This document shows, piece after piece, positions 37,390 to 42,113 of a stretch of DNA of 42,113 bases. The notes below the pieces were generated by a model. The model did no database searches and was not told the DNA's origin. It saw only the letters and a program-made list of their open reading frames with translations. This DNA is from Clostridia bacterium (GTDB lineage: Bacteria > Bacillota > Clostridia > Peptostreptococcales > Caminicellaceae). The first letter of the stretch is position 1; every line of letters starts with the position of its first letter. The position numbers and the translations under genes were made by a program. The stretch lies in NCBI GenBank assembly GCA_028278115.1, contig JANQEZ010000274.1, positions 1 through 42,113 of the forward strand, written 5' to 3'.

Positions 37390-39192
37390 TTAAACTTTAA
37401 AAATATTAATCTTGTCTTCTAAGTCATTTGCTATGATTTTAAGTTTTTCTGCCATATCAGCTATTTCCTGTATAGTAGCTGATTGCTCCTCAACTGAAGC
37501 CGATACCTCCTCTGTTGAAGCCGAGGACTGCTGAATAACAGATGCAATATTTTGTATTGAAAATGTAACATCTTCTTTATATTGATTTACTGTATCAATA
37601 TTCTTTGCCAAGCTCTCTAATTGTTCTGTTATTTTGCGAATGGCCTCTGTGGTTTCTTCAAACACCTTTCCAACTTCTATTGCGGCATTATCAGCATTTT
37701 TTACAACAACCTTTGTTTCCGCCATTGTATCATTAGCTTTTTCAATCTCTCTTTGTATTTCCGTAGTAATGCTTTCTATTTTTTGTGTAGAGCTGGCAGT
37801 TTCTTCTGCAAGCTTTCTAACCTCTTCTGCAACCACTGCAAAACCTTTACCTGCATCTCCTGCTCTTGCGGCTTCTATGGCAGCATTTAATGCTAATAGA
37901 TTTGTCTGCTCTGCTATTGATTGTATAACCCCTACAATTTGTCCAATGTAAGTTGATTTTTCAGAAAGGCTGTTTATATTTCTACTAATCTGTTCTGACA
38001 TCTCATTATTAGCTTTAAAATTCCTTTGTAGCTCTTCCATTGTAGCCAAGGATTTATTATTTGCTTCATTTGTTGTATTTGCATGCTCATTTATTATATT
38101 AGTGCTTTTAATCAACTCATCAATTCTTTCATTTAAGCCTTCTAATTTTACTGTGCTCTCATTGGCCTCTGAAGCCTGACTCGTTGCTCCACCTGCTAAT
38201 TCTTCTATTGTTTTGGCAACTTCATCAATTGATATAGAGGTTTCACTTGTATTTAGCGAGAGGGTTTTCGAGTTATCAAGCAGATTTTGGGATTGTTCCT
38301 TTAAATTTACAACTATTTTTCTTAAGGCTTCCCGCATATCATATACCTGTTTTGCCATAAAGCTTGTCTCATCCTTATTTTTTAACAGGGCTTTAAATGA
38401 ATCATCATAGGCTAAATCAAACTTTGCAGTCTTATCAATAAGCTGTGTAAGCTTTATAATTGGGTCCGATATTTTTTTACCTATATATAATGCTATAATC
38501 GCTATAACTACTAAACAAATGCTGGCCCACATAATCATGGTAAAAAAGATTTCCCTTTTTTGCTGCCATACCTCTTCTTTTTGTGTATTTATTATATTGT
38601 CAATATCATCTATGTACAAGCCTGTACCTACAACCCAGTCAAAGGGCTTAAAATATAAGCTATAAGATCTTTTTGGCAAAGCTTCTGTTTCTCCTGGCTT
38701 TGGAAACCAATAGTCAGTATATCCTCCACCGGGCTCCATGGCATTGGCATTTATTTCTTGTACAATATAGTTCCCCTTAGCATCCTGTAAATTTATTCTA
38801 TTTATCCCTTCAACCTCTTTATTTCCAAGCATAACTATATTCTTTCCTTTTGGAGTATCCACCCAAAAATATCCAATGTCATTTTCACCATATCTTATGC
38901 CTCTAATCAAGCTAGCTCCTAATTCTTTGCCTTGTGTCAATGTAATTTCTCTCTTCTGGACACTTTCGTTAATCTCTTCAAGCATGCTCACTACAGCCTC
39001 AACTTGGGATTTCACCATGGTATCGTAGTCTCTTCTTAGCTGTATATCCATTTCACCTAGTACTTGGCTCTTTGCCCTTTCAATCATATTATTGGAAATA
39101 AACATTAGCGTAATTGTTATTAAGATACTCAGACCTATTAAACCCATTAAAATCTTTTTCTTAATACTCCATTTAATTTTATCTTTTTCCAT
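37390..39192 (-). CDS. Methyl-accepting chemotaxis protein with Cache sensor
   Basis: TM helices flanking [19 protein letters not shown]...[16 protein letters not shown] signalling core [38 protein letters not shown]. Confidence 0.95.
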   Translation of the reverse strand: MEKDKIKWSIKKKILMGLIGLSILITITLMFISNNMIERAKSQVLGEMDIQLRRDYDTMVKSQVEAVVSMLEEINESVQKREITLTQGKELGASLIRGIRYGENDIGYFWVDTPKGKNIVMLGNKEVEGINRINLQDAKGNYIVQEINANAMEPGGGYTDYWFPKPGETEALPKRSYSLYFKPFDWVVGTGLYIDDIDNIINTQKEEVWQQKREIFFTMIMWASICLVVIAIIALYIGKKISDPIIKLTQLIDKTAKFDLAYDDSFKALLKNKDETSFMAKQVYDMREALRKIVVNLKEQSQNLLDNSKTLSLNTSETSISIDEVAKTIEELAGGATSQASEANESTVKLEGLNERIDELIKSTNIINEHANTTNEANNKSLATMEELQRNFKANNEMSEQISRNINSLSEKSTYIGQIVGVIQSIAEQTNLLALNAAIEAARAGDAGKGFAVVAEEVRKLAEETASSTQKIESITTEIQREIEKANDTMAETKVVVKNADNAAIEVGKVFEETTEAIRKITEQLESLAKNIDTVNQYKEDVTFSIQNIASVIQQSSASTEEVSASVEEQSATIQEIADMAEKLKIIANDLEDKINIFKV

Positions 39193-39845
39193 ATGAATCC
39201 TCCCTAAACTAATTAAATTTTTACTTTTTATACCCTTATATATAATTATACTACTTTCGACACTTTTCGACTATAACCTTTTGGAAAATTTTCACTATAA
39301 AAGTCTATCATAAGTTTATACTTAAAATTAAGATGTTGTATACAACTTGATATGGATATATATAGAAAATTAATTTTATACGAGACTTTTTTATCCAAAA
39401 ATATATGTCTTATTTACTGCTATATTATAGAAGTAATTTTTTTAGAGTTCTAATTAATTATGCAATTTGCTCAAATATTAATGCTGAATCTCAATATAAA
39501 TTTATTGAGATAATGAGGCTTTTAAATTGTTTTAATTAGTGTTTTATCAAGCTGTTATAGTTCATCTGACTCATTTTACCATATTTTTGAAATCTTCTAT
39601 TGACTTATGGGGACTGAAATAGTATCATTAAGGTAAATAGAATTATTTTTTTTATTTACTTTTTACGTTCCTTATTATATACCCTTAGATTTATTGCTTA
39701 TCAAATTATCAAAAAACAAGTTGAACTTTTAACATTTTTGTTTCCATTTTATACATATCAATGTTAATTCAGAGGGGAAATTTTACCACATGTGTGATTG
39801 TTGAAAACTAAGCATAGAAAAACAAAGCCAGGGGGGGTGGTAATC

Positions 39846-39911
39846 ATGGGGTATATAGCTTGTTTCTATAGGCTAAATCATAAAATCTATTTCCTGTGGA
39901 AAGGAGGTTAA
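39846..39911 (+). CDS. Possible upstream micro-ORF (21 aa)
   Basis: MGYIACFYRLNHKIYFLWKGG with G-rich RBS; its end contains the RBS of the next ORF. Confidence 0.3.
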   Translation: MGYIACFYRLNHKIYFLWKGG

Positions 39912-39916
39912 AACTA

Positions 39917-40147
39917 ATGTCAATTATCTCTTTCCAAAATATTATTATTGGTGTTTTGCTTAGTTGTGTTACAGCATATGTGGTAAGATACGTAGACCTA
40001 GCTGCTATTAATATACTTAGAAATAGACGTTTGACTAAAACCTTAATATCCATAGACGTTCTAATATTCATAACAGCGGCCTTGCTCCTTATAGACTGGA
40101 TTATCCGTAAAGCCCAGCTTATTAGCAATCTCTTGATTCTACAATAG
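39917..40147 (+). CDS. Small membrane protein
   Basis: RBS AAAGGAGG; MSIISFQNIIIGVLLSCVTAYVVRYVD...LISIDVLIFITAALLLIDWIIRK, two TM segments. Confidence 0.55.
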   Translation: MSIISFQNIIIGVLLSCVTAYVVRYVDLAAINILRNRRLTKTLISIDVLIFITAALLLIDWIIRKAQLISNLLILQ

Positions 40148-40603
40148 AAATAATAGACATCACTCATTTCCCCTCTCTTTTTTAATACACAATTTTGAAG
40201 AAAATTAAACACTATTTATATAAATGTGTGACCGAGAAGTTTTACTTTCTTTATTTTGCTGTGAGCTATTAGCCAAATAGGTATTGTAGTTTTGGAGATG
40301 TATAAATTAAAGTCTCTACTTGAATCCCTATATATAGGCTTTTAAAGCTTATAAGATAATACCTCTTTATTCATCATTTCATTAATATTTTCAATAATAT
40401 CGTAAGTATTATTCTGACCCTTTAGCCATCTTACTTTTTTAGTATAATAAATCTCATTCAAATATTCCTATGGTTTCCATACTGCTTAACAGGTTAAATA
40501 ACTTACTAAAAATTACTTTACATTTGTAAATCATAATCCTATATTCCATTCATTTTATGTTATAATTTAACTATAACAAATTTTAGTTAAGGAGATGGTT
40601 TTT

Positions 40604-40630
40604 ATGATTTATTCGAGATCCCCTTGTTAA
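40604..40630 (+). CDS. Putative leader peptide MIYSRSPC upstream of the MFS gene
   Basis: AAGGAG then 9 nt then ATG ATT TAT TCG AGA TCC CCT TGT TAA. Confidence 0.4.
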   Translation: MIYSRSPC

Positions 40631-40710
40631 CCCTTAGTATCAGATAGTTCACGAGGTCCTCCGGATTTTGATTATTAATACTATAATCAAAAATGAGAGG
40701 AGCTTAGTAA

Positions 40711-41892
40711 ATGATAAATTATAAGTCAAATATTTGGAAGCTTTATGCCATCCGTTTCTTTCATAACCTCATTCCTGCATATGTAATCGAAAGATTATTC
40801 TGGGAGCAAAGGGGTATGACTATTCAGATGGTAGTATATGCAGAAATTATCTATGCAGTAACCATAGTTTTACTAGAGATTCCTACTGGCATAATTGCTG
40901 ATAGATGGAGTCGAAAGAAGATGATTGTTTTAAATGCCTTCTTAGGCTGCTTACAATGCCTTATATTAATATTCGCCACAAGCTTTTGGCATTTTGCCCT
41001 TGTAGTATTTCTTGCAGGAATAGGTTGTTCTGTAAGCAGTGGATCTGGAAATGCTCTGCTTTATGATTCTCTGCTTTTAACTAATAACGAAGAATCATTT
41101 GAAAAGTGCTTAGGCCGATTAAATTTCAGTGATTTTTCAGCGTTAATATTGGCTGCCTTATCTGGAAGTCTTTTAGCAAGCAGATATCCATTTGAGTTAA
41201 ATTACTGGCTATCATCTATTGGTATGTTTATATCCCTATCCATATCCCTAACATTAGTGGAGCCATGTATTAAGAGTACTCTGGAAGAAGCTATTCCCAT
41301 AAAAAGATATGTGAGTACATCTATAGACTTTTTCAGAAAAAATCGTGGAGTTTCCCTTGTACTACTCAGTGGAATGGTTACAGGCTCAACCTTAACTTTC
41401 CTTGATGAGTTCTGGCAAATTCATGTGAGTAGACTTGGAATTCATGTAGTATATTTTGGATTAGTTTCGGCTAGTATGATGTTTTCAAGACTGCCTGGAA
41501 GCATCTTTGCATACATTTTGAAAAGGAAGCTTAGCTATAAAGCTTTGTTTTATGCTGCACTTTCTATTTTTACTATAGGCTTTCTATATATGTCGCTAGT
41601 CAAGAACCTCTCGGCCCTTGTTGCCATTTTTGCCCTTTGTGCTTTTTCTGGTTTGATAGAACCACTAGTTTCAGGATATTTGCATCATAGAATTGATTCC
41701 TCCATGAGGGCTACAATTGATTCTTTTCAATCTTTAGGACTGAGGGCATTAGGTATCATAGTTGGACTGGGCTTTGGATTCTTTTCATCAAGGTTTGACA
41801 TTTTCGGCGGGTATGGATTCTTATCCTTATCATGCGGAATATTCCTTGTCTACTTCTTTATTTCATCTAGAAATATCATTGAAAATAAATAG
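40711..41892 (+). CDS. MFS transporter
   Basis: Multi-TM; EIPTGIIADRWSRKKMIVLNAFLGC signature; RBS GAGAGGAG. Confidence 0.9.
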   Translation: MINYKSNIWKLYAIRFFHNLIPAYVIERLFWEQRGMTIQMVVYAEIIYAVTIVLLEIPTGIIADRWSRKKMIVLNAFLGCLQCLILIFATSFWHFALVVFLAGIGCSVSSGSGNALLYDSLLLTNNEESFEKCLGRLNFSDFSALILAALSGSLLASRYPFELNYWLSSIGMFISLSISLTLVEPCIKSTLEEAIPIKRYVSTSIDFFRKNRGVSLVLLSGMVTGSTLTFLDEFWQIHVSRLGIHVVYFGLVSASMMFSRLPGSIFAYILKRKLSYKALFYAALSIFTIGFLYMSLVKNLSALVAIFALCAFSGLIEPLVSGYLHHRIDSSMRATIDSFQSLGLRALGIIVGLGFGFFSSRFDIFGGYGFLSLSCGIFLVYFFISSRNIIENK

Positions 41893-41925
41893 ATATGTGA
41901 CCCCGAAGATTTAGCTATTGATAAA

Positions 41926-41963
41926 GGTCAGAGTAATTGTTTTTACCAACTACTCTGACCCTT
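41926..41963 (+). terminator. Intrinsic terminator of the MFS gene
   Basis: GGTCAGAGTA-N15-TACTCTGACC then CTTT. Confidence 0.7.
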
Positions 41964-42031
41964 TGATTTGTGAATTATACCTGAGTAAGTTTAGATAATT
42001 ATACACATAAATCTCTATATAGGTATTTTAG

Positions 42032-42109
42032 GTAAAACTACAACTTATACACACCCCAAAATGCCCAGAATCATCGCATATTTGGGTCATGTATAAGTTA
42101 AGTTTTACT
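42032..42109. repeat. Long imperfect inverted repeat (about 33-nt arms)
   Basis: GTAAAACTACAACTTATACACACCCCAAAATGC versus GCATATTTGGGTCATGTATAAGTTAAGTTTTAC. Confidence 0.8.
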
Positions 42110-42113
42110 CTAA

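Noticed and set aside
39844-40212. 122-aa reverse ORF
   Set aside because: Overlaps a forward ORF with a strong RBS; the reverse translation lacks recognisable features.
1-42113. CRISPR array
   Set aside because: No regularly spaced direct repeats with unique spacers were seen; repeats found are two-copy or palindromic.

Overview
Low-GC Firmicutes (Clostridia-like) window. It holds the right-hand ~34.1 kb of a siphovirus-like prophage followed by ~8 kb of host chromosome. Forward strand 336-25538 is a canonical late region: small regulator, tRNAs, terminase, portal, protease/scaffold, capsid, connectors, tail tube, tail-assembly chaperone with a probable -1 frameshift, tape measure, baseplate/fibres, XhlA/holin-like proteins, an SH3+SLH amidase endolysin, and a holin. 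A reverse-strand cargo block follows (25614-32107): an AAA-type ATPase, a B12-binding-like radical SAM protein, a ParB/Srx-like protein with an extra C-terminal domain, and a HExxH zincin. The prophage then ends inside the host pyrimidine-nucleoside phosphorylase gene (pdp), the last gene of a deoC-cdd-pdp operon. The truncated host pdp is fused in frame to a phage XRE-HTH tail. The phage brings a complete pdp immediately downstream (stop/start TAATATG), and its codons over the insertion motif KHSTGGVGD differ from the host's at 8 of 9 positions. This promoter-captured, att-recoded replacement of the target gene is the most striking feature. Other leads are a tRNA-like gene lacking room for a T-arm, an in-frame internal start for a scaffold protein, a terminator hairpin between the ParB-like and radical SAM genes, palindromes in a 690-bp cargo gap, a palindrome/hairpin array between the LacI regulator and deoC, a leader peptide upstream of an MFS transporter, and a long imperfect inverted repeat at the window's right edge. 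The left end of the prophage (attL, integrase, lysogeny module) lies outside the window. All family calls are by eye from the translations; no database search was run.
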